Shown here: positions 8,461 through 18,645 of the stretch, piece after piece
Position numbering within the stretch: the first letter of the stretch is position 1
Layout of the letters: each line of letters begins with the position of its first letter
Assembly (NCBI RefSeq): GCF_000485595.1
Contig: NW_014577904.1
Span: 38,172 to 65,143 of the forward strand
Source of the DNA: Priapulus caudatus
Lineage: Eukaryota; Priapulida; Priapulimorpha; Priapulimorphida; Priapulidae
Direction of reading: 5' to 3'
Length of the DNA stretch: 26,972 nt
Translations under genes and position numbers: made by a program
The notes under the pieces: generated by a model
What the model was told of the DNA's origin: nothing
Databases searched by the model: none
What the model saw: the letters and a program-made list of their open reading frames with translations, nothing else

Positions 8461-9090
8461 CAATAGATGATGCTGGGTGAGAAATGCATGACGAGCGTCA
8501 TTTCTGAGTAGACCTCCGGTCACTCTCTAAAACTCCTTCTCATAAAGCCACCGCAAACCAATTATAACCGCAACGCTATCTGCATAACAACCACCGCGCA
8601 TAACATCGACGTGGGAATGATGCGATTCCAATCTCTCCCCCAAACCTCCGTAAAGCCACCAGAGAGATGGTGCGCCCATCGTGCAGCACGTTCTACCCCA
8701 CACAAGCATCCCTGAGATCGTACATGCACGCGGAAAGCATAGGATACCGTGCCTCTCTGCCAAACGACGCTGTGACACAACTGCCGCGACCGTATGGCAA
8801 TACGACATGGACGAGATGACCTCCGATCTTTCACCCCCCCCCCAACCTCGTGACGCGGGACACAGAGCGACTGACGACACCCTCGCGTCTCTCCGCGGCG
8901 GCCTCCCGACGCCGTGACCTTTGACCCGACGGCACAGCCGGACCGCCGTTGCTCCCCGCGCACACAGGCGGCGAGGGATTGCGGCTTCACCTCTCGCGCC
9001 ACTTGCGTAATGGCCCGCTGCTCGCGGCTCGGGCTCGGCATATTTTATTCACGAGCCATGCATGCCACCGCGCGCCATGCACGCTGGGGT
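8461..9090 (-). other. Gene-free, increasingly GC-rich intron segment
   Basis: From about 8850 the sequence becomes GC- and CpG-rich (for example CGCGGCGGCC near 8893, CGCGCGCCATGCACGC near 9069). No splice-flanked open frame with known motifs. An internal promoter is possible, but I see no TATA or initiator that would decide it. Confidence 0.4.
8915..8927. promoter_or_regulatory. DR1-type nuclear-receptor motif
   Basis: TGACCTTTGACCC, whose reverse complement GGGTCAAAGGTCA is two AGGTCA-like half-sites separated by one base, the DR1 pattern bound by RXR/HNF4/COUP-type receptors. It lies in the CpG-rich part of the large intron. A motif match alone does not prove function. Confidence 0.35.
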
Positions 9091-9138
9091 ATTGATCTCT
9101 CTCTCTCTCTCTCTCGCTCGCTCTCTCTCTCTCTCGCT
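9091..9138. repeat. (CT)n microsatellite
   Basis: Run of CTCTCT interrupted by CGCTCG, followed by a GCGCGCGC tract to about 9150. Confidence 0.9.
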
Positions 9139-9569
9139 GGCGCGCGCGCGCTTAGTCCGACTGCTATTACACAATGGTCATCCGCGTGACGTAGCTGCCC
9201 TCCCCCATCTCCTCCCTCGCACGCGCGGCCGGTGACCAGCGGCGGCGGCGGCGGCGGTGCTGCGGGGGCAAAGGCGCAGGAATTCGCTTCAGCAATTTGC
9301 GGACGCGCGCGACGATGGCCGATCGCAACCACCTCTGTCGCCGCACGGGGAGAGCGAGCAGCGCCCTCGTGCGGGACAGAGAGAGGCGAGCTCTGTGTGG
9401 GGACTTCTCGCAGCAACACGCCAGGCCGCAGCGGAAACCACTGCGCAATTGGCGAATTGTTGATATCAATCATCTGATAAAAGATCGAGGTAGTGGCTAA
9501 CATGGATGTACACGTATATAAGCACGTATACGAGCTATATAACATATCTAGTACATAAATATACATAGA

Positions 9570-9955
9570 AGATAGATGGATAGACAGACAGACAGATACC
9601 TAGCCAGACAGCCACCCAGTCAACCATCCCAGCCAGCCAAACAGACGGACCGAATGAACGGACGGGCGGGTGGGCGGTCAGACAGATACACACACCGACC
9701 GACCGACCGATCGACAGACAGACAGACAGACAGACAGGACAGACAGACGGACAGGAAGATGGATATATAGATATGGTACAGAATGAACCAGACAGCGGCA
9801 GAAAGAGACACACTCAAATAGAGAGAGAGCGACAGACAGAAATAGAGAGGCAAAGAGAGGGAAAGGAGAGAGACAAACAGAGAGAGGGAGAGCGAGAGAG
9901 AGAGAGACAAACAGAGAGAGGGAGAGCGAGAGAGAGAGACAAAGAGAGAGAAAAT
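9570..9955. repeat. GACA / GACC / GAGA simple-repeat cluster
   Basis: GACAGACA and CGACCGACC tetramers (9574-9765) pass into GAGAGA with CAAACAGAGAGAGGGAGAGCGAGAGAG repeated twice (9875-9940). Purine-rich on the plus strand throughout. The remaining sequence to 10270 shows no gene. Confidence 0.85.
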
Positions 9956-10273
9956 GAGATTAAAAGGGGGAGATCAGGGGTGGTAGTCCGAGAATGGGAG
10001 AGTGGAGGCACAGAGGGAGAGATACACTGATAGCCAGTGAGGTGGGGGCAGCCACGTTGTTCTGCTCATCTCAGAGTGCTGTACAGCTCCTGTGCATTAG
10101 CCATCTCAGTGCACGCGATTGATCATACCACACTAATTAATATTTCATCCCTCACCCATTGATTTCACCATTGTTTGTATTATTCGTAAATACGTATTGA
10201 TGAGGTACGCTAGTCCGAACGTTCACGCGCGTCAAAAGCATTAATCGCTGCGGAAAGCACACTGAGAAGATAA

Positions 10274-10450
10274 TGTCAAAACAACAACAACAACAACAAC
10301 GACGACGACGACGATGACAACAACCCACGTTACGACGTTCATCACAATTTTATGCTATTTGTGTGTCGTTATAGCAACTGTTATGTGAACTGTTACGTGT
10401 TGTTATTGTTGCTTTTGTCGTTGTCGTTACTGTTGTTATTTTTCGTCGGC
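10274..10450. repeat. Opposed trinucleotide tracts (CAA/CGA and GTT/GTC)
   Basis: (CAA)n(CGA)n at about 10280-10325 faces (TTG/TCG/GTT)n at about 10398-10448. The two tracts are roughly complementary and could fold into a long imperfect hairpin. Confidence 0.6.
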
Positions 10451-10692
10451 GCATCGTTTTTTCAATGTGCTCTGCATTCGTCAGTAGTTTGCCGCAGAAG
10501 ACGGTCAGAGTTCGGCAGCCAACAATTACACCTTGTCTGTCAATCGCTCGCTGCTCGGGCATCATCACGGCCCGCAGATGTAATCAATACTATATTTTAA
10601 GCAGGTCACTGGGTGCCAGGTCTGATGGGGTCTGCAGTACACCTAGTTACGAGAAACCCGTCAATACAGCTGCAGCGTTGTTCAGCACAGCT

Positions 10693-10698
10693 AGTACA

Positions 10699-10746
<48 letters not shown>

Positions 10747-10749
10747 CAC
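10693..10749. repeat. (ACGC)n(AC)n microsatellite
   Basis: About nine CGCA tetramers followed by a pure AC tract. A related GTGC/TGCG run lies at 11018-11064. Confidence 0.9.
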
Positions 10750-11065
10750 CAGACGCCCCGCTGGGTTATGGTCGCGACAACGCAAGTGTTAGCGTCGTAT
10801 CCAGCCGCTTCACCGCCGCTTCACCGCCACTAAGCCCGTCTGAACTCATAACCCTGCTGACAGGCATACACAAGAGTAGATAGGAAGTAGGAACTGTGAC
10901 ATGACTTAGCTTATTAACTTAGAAAAATGTTTTTGCAAAACGACGGAACTGTTGCAAAACTGAGGAGATATGTGTTTTCCGTTTCCATGAAGATGTACAC
11001 CTGTGCTGTTTGTGTGACTGCGTGCGTGCGTGCGTACGTGCGCGCGTGCGCGTGTGCTTGCTTGC

Positions 11066-11066
<1 letters not shown>

Positions 11067-11118
<52 letters not shown>
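11067..11118. repeat. (TA)n tract at the Helitron 3' flank
   Basis: About 26 TA units with one CA interruption near 11100. It abuts the CTAG end of the Helitron. Helitrons insert into AT-rich sequence between A and T, and here the minus strand reads CTAG then TATATA, which fits. Confidence 0.85.
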
Positions 11119-11147
11119 CTAGCTGGGCTACCCGGCGATGCCCGGGA
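11119..11147 (-). other. Helitron 3' end: hairpin and CTAG
   Basis: The minus strand reads ATCCCGGGCATCGCCGGGTA followed by GCCCAGCTAG and then T. The CCCGG/CCGGG stem and CTAG-T terminus fit the Helitron CTRR rule. Confidence 0.8.
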
Positions 11148-11230
11148 TAAAGGAGAAAAGAGCTAGAATTTAGTCTGCCATCATGGCTGTACTGATCTTA
11201 TTCGGATATTTTAAATCTGTCCCAAGAATT

Positions 11231-12286
11231 TCACTTCTGTTCAGTTCTGCAGCGCTTCTTGGTATACACAACATTCTTGGCCTTGTCATCTTGAGAGAGG
11301 ATGTAGAGGTTGTCTGGGTTACCCACCCTGGAGCACCCCACATAGAGCTGGCCATGGGAGAACACTGGCTCACTGAGGTTGAGTCCAACGACCTTGCGAC
11401 CCTGGGCCTTGTTGATGGACATGGCAAAGCTTAGCTTGACTGGAAACTGCAGCCTCTTGAACTCAAATGGCAGGTCTGATGGGATGAGCGGGATCCTTGA
11501 GATGAATACATTTTTGCCCTTGCCCTTGCCTGTCATGATTTTGGCTTCGATGACTCTGGGCATGAGCTGCTTCACTGTGAGCCTTGTGCCGTTGCAGAGC
11601 TTGGGAGCATCCAGGTTGCGCATTAGCAATATGGGCGCGCCAACCTTGAGCACCAAGTTGTGTGGTGGCAGATCTGAAGGCGCCAGGCTGTTGAGAAACT
11701 CGGTCGGATAGTGCACCACCTGGTCAGGATCAGGAACTGTGTCCATCGACTTGTAACTCGTTGGGTCGCCAGGCAGTTGCTCCAGCAGCTTGGCGTTGAT
11801 GTCATCCACAGCCAAATTCTTAGGAGCAAGGATGGCTCGCTCGCTGAGCCAGTCTTGGTCTTGGTATCGGAGGTGGAGGTTTGGAAAGACTGGTCATCAG
11901 CTGGGTGATGTCCGCCGCTGCTTTGCCGAATGGCAGCTTGACTTGGCCATCAGCTGTGGTGGCGAGTCTGCCAGCAGTTGCTGAAAGAAGCGGCCAGCTT
12001 CTTCATCGCCGCTGAGCTGCACCCTCATGTTGGTCTTCAGGCTGTGGCGGTTCACCTTGCTCCAGAGGAAGGACGACTTGATGCAGGCATTGACAGCATC
12101 TGCTCTTGTTCCTTTGGCGATGACTGGCAAGGTTTGGCAAAAGTTGCCCGAGAGCAGGACAGTCACACCTCCCATGACGTTTGTGTTGTGCCGAAGGTCT
12201 TGTAGGGTATTGTAGAAGATCTTCAATGCTTTTGGAATGCGTGTAATGCCATAACTTTTCATCAACATTTCAATGAACTCATCTCA
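11231..12286 (-). pseudogene. Helitron Pif1-like helicase fragment
   Basis: Reading down from about 12286, the product shows DEFIEM (Walker B region), GGVTVLLSGNFCQTLPVI (helicase motif around Q-T-L-P-V) and KTNMRVQ. It then shows LPFGKAA, WLSERAILAPKN, VGAPILLMRNLD, NGTRL, RIPLIPSD, QFPVKLSFAMSINKAQG and GQLYVGCSRV, all standard for Helitron helicases. The frame changes near 11960 and again near 11890, and a stop codon precedes DEF, so the copy is dead. The N-terminal Walker A part is missing. It ends with a stop at 11231. Confidence 0.88.
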
Positions 12287-12404
12287 CGAGATGACTAGAG
12301 TATTAGTCGCTGCCATTATGGACATATGTATAGTATCAGGAGTGAATCAAAAATTGATTTGATTCATTTCTGAGTATATAATATATATATATATATATAT
12401 ATAT

Positions 12405-12478
12405 CAGGGGCAAATAATGACAAATTATTTGAAAATTATTTGAAAATTTTACAAACCATTTGTCATTATTAACCCCTG
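12405..12478. mobile_element. 74-bp foldback MITE in a TA tract
   Basis: CAGGGGCAAATAATGACAAA on the left and the reverse complement of the right end, CAGGGGTTAATAATGACAAA, match at 18 of 20 positions. The element lies between two AT dinucleotide runs. It has only a short AT-rich loop and is best seen as a minimal palindromic MITE that inserted in (TA)n. Confidence 0.75.
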
Positions 12479-12730
12479 ATATATATATATATTTAAAAAA
12501 GAATAGTACAATTTATCCAAAACAATCACTTTTAATCCTGAGTAGAAACTGTTTCGAATACCTCATTGCTTGTTTCTGCCACAGTTTTAATTTTCAACAG
12601 ATTACAATTATGTGTGTAAACCGCGCCGTCGCAAAAACAGCACATATGGATGTTCATCATAAGGGAAACCTTTCCTATTCCTGATAAATTCGTCACAATT
12701 AAGCACCGTAACCTGCCGGCCGCAGTCGCC

Positions 12731-12925
12731 TGCTGCACGCACGCACTGACGCACGCACACGCACGCACGCACGCACGCACACACACGCACGCACGCACGC
12801 ACGCACTGATACACACACACGTACGCACGCACGCACTGACGCACACACACACACACACGCACGCACGCACTGATACACACACACGTACGCACGCACGCAC
12901 GCACTGTCACACGCACGCACGCAGA
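12731..12925. repeat. (ACGC)n / ACTGATAC microsatellite
   Basis: Runs of ACGC and AC, broken by repeated ACTGACGC and ACTGATACACACACACGTACGC words that show a higher-order period of about 50 bp. Open frames on either strand are artefacts. Confidence 0.9.
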
Positions 12926-13110
12926 CGCCACCTGTGTGAGACGCAAGAAGTCAGCGGCGCGACGCACGTGACTATATATAGTATAGGAATATTTTAGATC
13001 AATGCATAATTGCGCATAGTGCCAGCTGGCTCGGCAACAGTGAGATCCGGCAGAGAAGGTCGCTGCATATATATATATATTGGTGTTTATTAGCTCTTGA
13101 TATATATATA

Positions 13111-13705
13111 CTATGTCTAGATTTCGCTCGCACGACCAGCTCCACCTGCCGCTCCGTGCTTCGACTCAAAGCATCATCGTCGTGACAACCTGAGCTCGAA
13201 CACTCGCGGTCCGTCAGCGACCGCGGCCCATCTCCCACTCGTAGGACCTCGCCTCCGCCGTGAAACAGAAGGAGAACGCGCCGTTCCACAGAGCCGGCGC
13301 ACACCGAATCGCGCGGCGAAACATTACGCCGGTTGATGTTTCGCATATTTTAAGAAACACCTCCCCCGCGTCTCCATTGCCGGATCCACCGCCTCGTCCC
13401 ACCACCACACGACCAGCCGATTGCTCGCCCCACCGAGAATCGGAGAATTTGGAAGCAAGTTGGCGATTGCCCATCCGTCATTCAACTCCATCCCCGCCAC
13501 CCCCCTGCGGCCTTCTAACTCGAATGAGCGGCGCTGCCTCGCCGCCGCCACGGTGCCTCCCCTTTGCCGCTGGCCGGCACGCATTAATTCATAGGGGATT
13601 TACAGGCGCAGAACTGCGCACACGCGAGGTACACAGCAGTGGTGGTTATCGACACTCGGGGGACTCGACGCAAGCGAGCGAGCGAAAAGCCGAACATCGC
13701 ATCTA
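13111..13705 (-). pseudogene. Error-rich copy of the PDZ exon 2 region (block A)
   Basis: Aligns along its length with 25057-25555. It includes CTATGTCTAGATTTCGCT, the exon for the second PDZ half (about 13111-13260), its upstream intron, and the common end GGGGGACTCGACGCAAGCGA. Relative to the 25-kb copy it carries extra bases every 5-15 nt, both in the exon and in the intron, so the PDZ frame is destroyed. In gene order this is where the exon should be. Uniformly scattered insertions look more like uncorrected long-read sequence than like natural decay, but a real degenerate duplicate cannot be excluded. The long plus-strand frame at 13260-14408 is an artefact. Confidence 0.7.
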
Positions 13706-14447
13706 CACCGCTCACAACATCACATCCACACAACATCGCATCCACACAACATCGCGTCCACACAACATCGCACCCACACAACATCGCACACACATCAACA
13801 TTGCATGCCACACAACATCTACATTCCACACAAACAATCGCCACCCCACAACATGCGCATGGCCACACAACATCGCGCATCCCACACAACATCGGTCCAC
13901 ACAACAGCGCACCCACACAACAGTCGCACCCACACAACATCGCATGACCACACAACTCGCATGCCACACAACATCGCATCCACACAACATCGCATCCCAC
14001 CACAAACATCGCTATCACACAACATCGCACCCACACAACATCGATCCACACAACGTCGATCCGCACAACATCGCATCTACACCGCTCACAACATCGCATC
14101 CACACAACATCGCGTCCACACCGCTCACAACATCGCACCCACACAACATCGCATCCACACTGCTCACAACATCGCACCCAGACAACATCGCATCCACGCA
14201 ACATCGCATCCACACAACATCGCATCCACACAACATCGCATCCGCACAACATCGCATCTACACCGCTCACAAACATCGCACCCAGACAACATCGCATCCA
14301 CACAACATCGCATCCACACAACATCGCATCCACCACAACCATTGCATCCACACAATATCGCATACTACACAACATCGCATCCACACAACCATCGGCATCC
14401 ACACATGACGTCGCCATGCCACACAAATCGCGATGGCCGCACAACAT
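13700..14447. repeat. 16-bp satellite ACAACATCGCATCCAC
   Basis: Roughly 45 tandem copies of a 16-mer with consensus ACAACATCGCATCCAC, with insertions such as ACCGCTCAC every few units and many single-base changes toward the right end. The array runs into the N gap. It resumes at 14993. It has no spacers, so it is not a CRISPR array. Confidence 0.93.
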
Positions 14448-14472
14448 NNNNNNNNNNNNNNNNNNNNNNNNN
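14448..14472. other. Assembly gap, 25 N
   Basis: Twenty-five N. It is flanked by satellite on the left and by an AT dinucleotide tract on the right. The fixed length suggests a placeholder and not a measured distance. Confidence 0.99.
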
Positions 14473-14560
14473 ATAATATATATATATAACTATATACTAT
14501 ATATATATATATGTGTTGTGTATATATATATGTATATATATATAATATATAATATATATA
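14473..14560. repeat. AT-rich dinucleotide tract
   Basis: TATATA with interruptions, immediately right of the N gap. The following 14561-14790 holds a C-rich simple segment (14685-14795) and no gene. Confidence 0.85.
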
Positions 14561-14794
14561 CGCGAGGAGATCACCAATATAAGCGATGGAAAAGTTGCCG
14601 GCGGCCGTGAGGGAAGCGTTAGCGCATCCGGTGGTGAAAGCCGATTCAATTAGAATTAAACATTGCTTGGCCACGCTCCACACCCTCCCCCTTCCCCAGG
14701 CCTCCCCCAGACGCCCCCTCTTCCATCCCCCGCCTCCCCCCAACCGCCCTCCTCTCCCACCCTCCCCAAGCTCCCCTCCCCAACGCCCCCTCTT

Positions 14795-14985
14795 CCACTG
14801 AAAGCCCGCGTCTCAATGCCCCCCAAACCTCTTCAGCAGTCATCCACAGCTAAAATGCTTTCCCAGGCTGCTCCCGTGCGGGTGTATGGAAGTCCGTTCA
14901 TAATAGCCTTGGCTGTCAAGCGGCACACATTCCCCCCTATCATATACGAGCACTTCGAGACTTTAGGACGACAATCAAACTCTTC
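14795..14985. repeat. Block B, duplicated at 24.87-25.03 kb
   Basis: Shares CCCGCGTCTCAATGCCCC, CAGGCTGCTCCCGTGCGGG, TGTATGGAAGTCCG, GCGGCACAC, TTCCCCCCT and CACTTCGAGACT with 24879-25017. As in block A, this copy has extra single bases relative to the 25-kb copy. Block B follows block A here but precedes it at 25 kb. Confidence 0.85.
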
Positions 14986-14992
14986 TGCACAG

Positions 14993-15160
14993 CATCGCAT
15001 CCACACAACATCGCATCCACACAACATCGCATCCACACAACATCGCATCCACACAACATCGCATCCACACAACATCGCATCCACACAACATCGCATCCGC
15101 GCAACATCGCATCCATGCAACATCGCATCCACACAACATCGCGTCCACGCCGCACACAAC
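14993..15160. repeat. 16-bp satellite, second segment
   Basis: About ten copies of the ACAACATCGCATCCAC unit, cleaner than the first array (13700-14447). It ends at CCGCACACAACAACAGGG. Confidence 0.95.
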
Positions 15161-15430
15161 AACAGGGTTAAGGGAGGAATGTCCTAGCAGCACCTACAAT
15201 CTGGCACGTTGCGCCACCAACGGTTACCCCTGGTTGTTTCATGCCAAACACGAAAAATGACGCGAACTGACAATGAATGGGTCACGCAGCAACGTCTGCT
15301 GAAGGAGGGTGCATTCCGGTTTGTGATAATTGGTTTAGGTGAAAGATTAGCCGGCCGAGATCTCTTCATAGTGGTGCGATCCAGGACATGCCCCCCTTTC
15401 ACCAAGTGTCTACACAGAGAGTATCCCTAC

Positions 15431-15647
15431 CAGGCTTGAGATGTCCCACAGTGTCGGCAATGCTGCCCTTCTTAACCTTTGTAATGAAAGCACCAAGGCG
15501 TCCGGACTCGGTCATCTTCCCGCCTACGACCTTCAGCCCCAAGATGGCGCTGGAATCGCGACCTTGACCGTCCTTCACAGTTTTCTTCAATATCATATGG
15601 CCTATCAGTTTTGTACCATTGGCATTCGGTTGCCATGTTACAGGATG
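15431..15647 (-). CDS. Rim: RIM homologue, first half of the PDZ domain
   Basis: Internal exon of 217 nt. The acceptor is TTTACTGTTACAG before base 15647 and the donor is CCTG/GTAGGG after base 15431. It starts in phase 0 and ends in phase 1. It encodes HPVTWQPNANGTKLIGH, then ILKKTVKDGQGRDSS, then ILGLKVVGGKM, SGRLGAFITKVKKGS and ADTVGHLKPG. These are near-diagnostic RIM PDZ sequences, including the GLKVVGG carboxylate-binding loop and the VTWQP lead-in. RIM PDZ binds ELKS/CAST and the C-terminus of N/P/Q-type calcium channels (family knowledge). The final G begins a codon completed by GC of the next exon (PG-DEVIEW). Confidence 0.97.
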
Positions 15648-16558
15648 CTGTAACAGTAAAGAGAACCATCAGCGAGTGAAGATGCACTGAATGAATTCAA
15701 TTGCAAAGAATTCAGACTGATAATAATCATTCCAATGTCACACAATGCAATGATTCGCACCATATCAAAGGAAACGTTACAACACATGGGCGCACATGAA
15801 TCGTTTGCAAACCGAAATGTAAATCACGAGAGTAACACCCATCACGAATACAATCTTAAACTAAAAATGGCATCTAATGTCTTAGAGATCTTAGAAACTA
15901 GGAGCGATATCTTGAGGTGCTTCTAAATATTGTCACGTTGAAGTACACGCCCCCCATTTTTAACAATTTGACATGGTGCAATAAATAGGTAATCCAGAGA
16001 CACCAGCGTTATCCAGAGTTTGTTGAAAGTGTAAGCCGTAGGGGTACGAAATGTGATCTCAGAATGGTACCACATGATATTCTCTCGTGAGGCATGGCAG
16101 CCAGGTGAACTTACAAAGCCTCATTTAATCATTTCTGTGTGTAGTCGATATGCTCCTCACAGAGCAGGTATACACTGCTTTCTTAAACAAATTTCAGTGT
16201 ATTTTCTCACTGAAAAAATTATACTAACGCGCACATTGGAGCCTGGATTCACACAAACTCTGGCCATCACCGACTGGTAACCATGGTAACGTGCAAACAC
16301 TATATATAATATCAATGATATATAACGACGTTAGTCTGTACGGGCAAAAAACAACAATTGTAAACGAACGTGGGAAGGAAAATGTGCAAACTAAACACAC
16401 GCACGCCCGTGAACACAACACACGTACATATACAGGAAAAAAACTAAACAGTATTGCATTAGCACACTTCCATGACGATGTTGGTGAAAACATCTGAGTG
16501 TATGTACGAGTGTATTATTCATATATAAATATATACATATATATATACATATACACAC

Positions 16559-16590
<32 letters not shown>

Positions 16591-17172
16591 GTATACATAT
16601 AAATATATACAGTAAGATATACCAAATCACACGGAAAGCGGCACGTACAATGTAGCGTCAGAAGTTAAAAGGGAACCAGACATCTATGAGTGAAACACAA
16701 CCTGCTTTCGAAACTTTTCGGCGGACAACGGGCGAGGGCGAAAACAACCATCGCCCCACCCCCCGCGAGCGTGTGGTAGGAACCTTACGATTTCGAATGA
16801 CTAAATGTGGGCCGCGCCACGACTGCCGTGTAGCATGCAGATACCTGCAAACCCATGCTTCTGCTTGTTCGCATCTCACCGAACGTTACCACCGATCAGG
16901 GCGTGCCAGCCATGAAAGCCAATACGACACAAGATCTTTGGGAGGGGGCATCTTTGGGATCACCATACTTGATCACCGTGTTGCCTAATGCGGCAAGCTT
17001 TAAACGAATCCCACCCTTAATCTTAATCTTATCCGGTTTCGATTATTAATTCGACATGTCAGCAGCCCACGTATATTCGAACAGGCTTCCCACAAAATTC
17101 TAGAAATTCCCGTGGAGTGGCTACGTTGGTTCCTGCTGCTGCTGCTGTTGCTATGGTAGATACGCTTTATAC
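15648..17172 (-). other. Intron upstream of the PDZ exon
   Basis: Ordinary AT-rich intron with an AT dinucleotide patch at 16515-16615. I found no exon or transposon in 15648-17172 that can be supported. CTG repeats (six units) occur near 17134-17152. Confidence 0.6.
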
Positions 17173-17345
17173 CAGTGGTTCTTACCCTTTTTTGAGTCAT
17201 GGATCACTTTGAGAATCTGGTGAAAGCTACGGACCCCTCCCCAGAAAAATGCGCATAAACACAGAATTTTGCATACAACGGGGTTCACGGACCCCCTGAA
17301 GCCGATCCACAAAAGGGTCCATGGACCACAGGTTAAGAACCCCTG
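17173..17345. mobile_element. hAT-like MITE, 173 bp
   Basis: Left end CAGTGGTTCTTACCCTTTTT and right end (reverse complement) CAGGGGTTCTTAACCTGTGG form terminal inverted repeats. The flanks CTTTATAC (17165-17172) and CATTAAAC (17346-17353) agree at six of eight positions, fitting the 8-bp target duplication of hAT elements. CAGTGGTTCTTAACC-type ends are classic for hAT/Charlie families. It has no coding capacity. Confidence 0.85.
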
Positions 17346-17703
17346 CATTAAACGATAGGCAACCTGCAGGGAATTTTTCCCCACAACTAGGGCACACCCG
17401 ACTTAAACGTGGAGGGACATAGCTCTGGCTAGCTGACCCACTCGACTCCACAAAAAGGAGGCTGCCACGCGCCTCCAGCAAGCGAAGGATGGGTTTGCAA
17501 GAAAATCGTGCCGAGACAGCGCCACTATAGACCAGCGCACCGGCCGGTTCTCCACGCCGGCAGCATGGCATTGGAGAACATGCGGCGCCGGTCTACGCCA
17601 TAGTGCGAGCAACAAACGAGAAGAGATAGAAGGAGCTCAGCGAGCAACACCAAAATTGTGCTCCGACGCTAGCGCCACCTAATGGGCACTCGGGCAACAT
17701 TAC

Positions 17704-17897
17704 CTTGGTCGGTTCCTCACATAGAGTTGCACAGCTGCTCGTGTCTATGCCAGAGTCTTTAATTTGGGGCTCGGACAAGCTCCCACTATCGTCCTCCAAC
17801 GAACGCCCCCGACCAAAGCGCACTATACTCTTTTTTGCATCTGACAACTCTGCTAACGACACTACTCTACGCACATCCTCATAGGTATCTAGTTCCC
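17704..17897 (-). CDS. Rim: RIM homologue, alternative linker exon b
   Basis: Internal exon of 194 nt. The acceptor is TTTTGGTTTTGTTCTAG before base 17897 and the donor is ACCAAG/GTAATG after base 17704. It starts with two bases finishing a codon (phase 1 join) and ends in phase 0. It encodes GELDTYEDVRRVVSLAEL, SIVRFGRGRSLEDDSG and SEPQIKDSGIDTSSCATL, then CEEPTK. Vertebrate RIMs carry SEPQIKDSGVDTCSSTTLNEE directly before HPVTWQP (family knowledge), which matches the join to the PDZ exon at 15647. Phase agrees with the zinc-finger/linker exon but not with exon a (19199-19126), so a and b cannot be used in series. Confidence 0.9.
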
Positions 17898-18289
17898 CTA
17901 GAACAAAACCAAAAACAGGGCGTTGACAGCAGTGTTTTCTACAGGGAAAGAGGAGGCTGAAACAGGAAGAGGCGACGTGCAGGAAGGAAGAGGCCACGTT
18001 GGGGGAGGCAGAGATTGTCACACTTCACCGCCGCACGTCATCCTGACAACCGCTCTACGTGGTGGCCAGATGATGATGCCACGAATGCCATGGCTATGCC
18101 TCGTTGTGGCAAGTTGCATATATGGATATGAGAATTTCCTGTGCCCTTTCACGTTTTACGTTTACAATAATGCAGAATTTCCCATTGTGCGGAATTCACG
18201 GAGTGTTTGTAGGGTTACTGGAGTACTAAGATTCAGTGAAGAATATGTGAATCCCTAACGGATTACTAGGGTAGGCTGCCATGAGGAGT
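17898..18289 (-). other. Intron segment without recognised features
   Basis: Between linker exon b and a minisatellite. A short plus-strand frame at 17923-18258 has no motif and overlaps intron sequence only. Confidence 0.55.
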
Positions 18290-18645
18290 GTACAAGGGGT
18301 CGAGTGGGATACCAGGCTTGGTTTACATGACGAATACAGGTTAGACATGTAAGTTACCATGCAGAACATGGGTTACAAGGATAGGTTTCCATAAAGAATG
18401 CAGGTTACAATGATAGGTGTTCAATTCATACAGGTTTAAAGGAAAGGTTTCGCCAAAGCATAAAGACTACAAGGGCAAGGTTACAATGAATAGTACAGGG
18501 TACAAAGACTACACGTACAAGGTTACTATGAAGAACATGGCTTGTACGTTTCTATGAAGAAAACTGGAAGTGAAGCTAGGTTTCCATGACGAATATGGCC
18601 TACAAAGGCAGGTTTCCATGAAGCATACAAGGACTGGTAGGCGGG
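18290..18645. repeat. Degenerate GGTTTCCATGAAGAAT minisatellite
   Basis: About ten diverged units built on GGTTTCCATGAAGAATACA and GGTTACAA-GG, alternating every 30-40 bp (for example near 18318, 18348, 18384, 18410, 18445, 18520, 18578, 18620). Individual units differ at many positions, which suggests an old array. Confidence 0.75.

Larger units (their letters stand above)
11119..12290 (-). mobile_element. 5'-truncated, decayed Helitron
   Basis: A rolling-circle transposon remnant on the minus strand. It contains the C-terminal half of the Pif1-type helicase and a typical 3' terminus: a GC hairpin (CCGGG/CCCGG arms at 11131-11146) followed about 10 bp later by CTAG at 11122-11119. There is no Rep nuclease or helicase N-terminus, so it is 5'-truncated near 12290. 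It sits in the large RIM intron in the same orientation as the gene. Confidence 0.85.

Noticed and set aside
8527-9041. Overlapping minus-strand frames of 117 and 159 codons
   Set aside because: No family motif, no fitting splice sites, and no phase link to RIM exons.
13260-14476. Open frames of 382 and 287 codons with His-Asn-Ile-Ala-Ser or Met-Leu-Cys-Gly repeats
   Set aside because: Translation of the 16-bp satellite and of the error-rich block. No real protein expected.
13700-15160. Looks at first like a CRISPR array because of the regular short repeat
   Set aside because: Units abut directly with no unique spacers, and the context is an animal gene intron.
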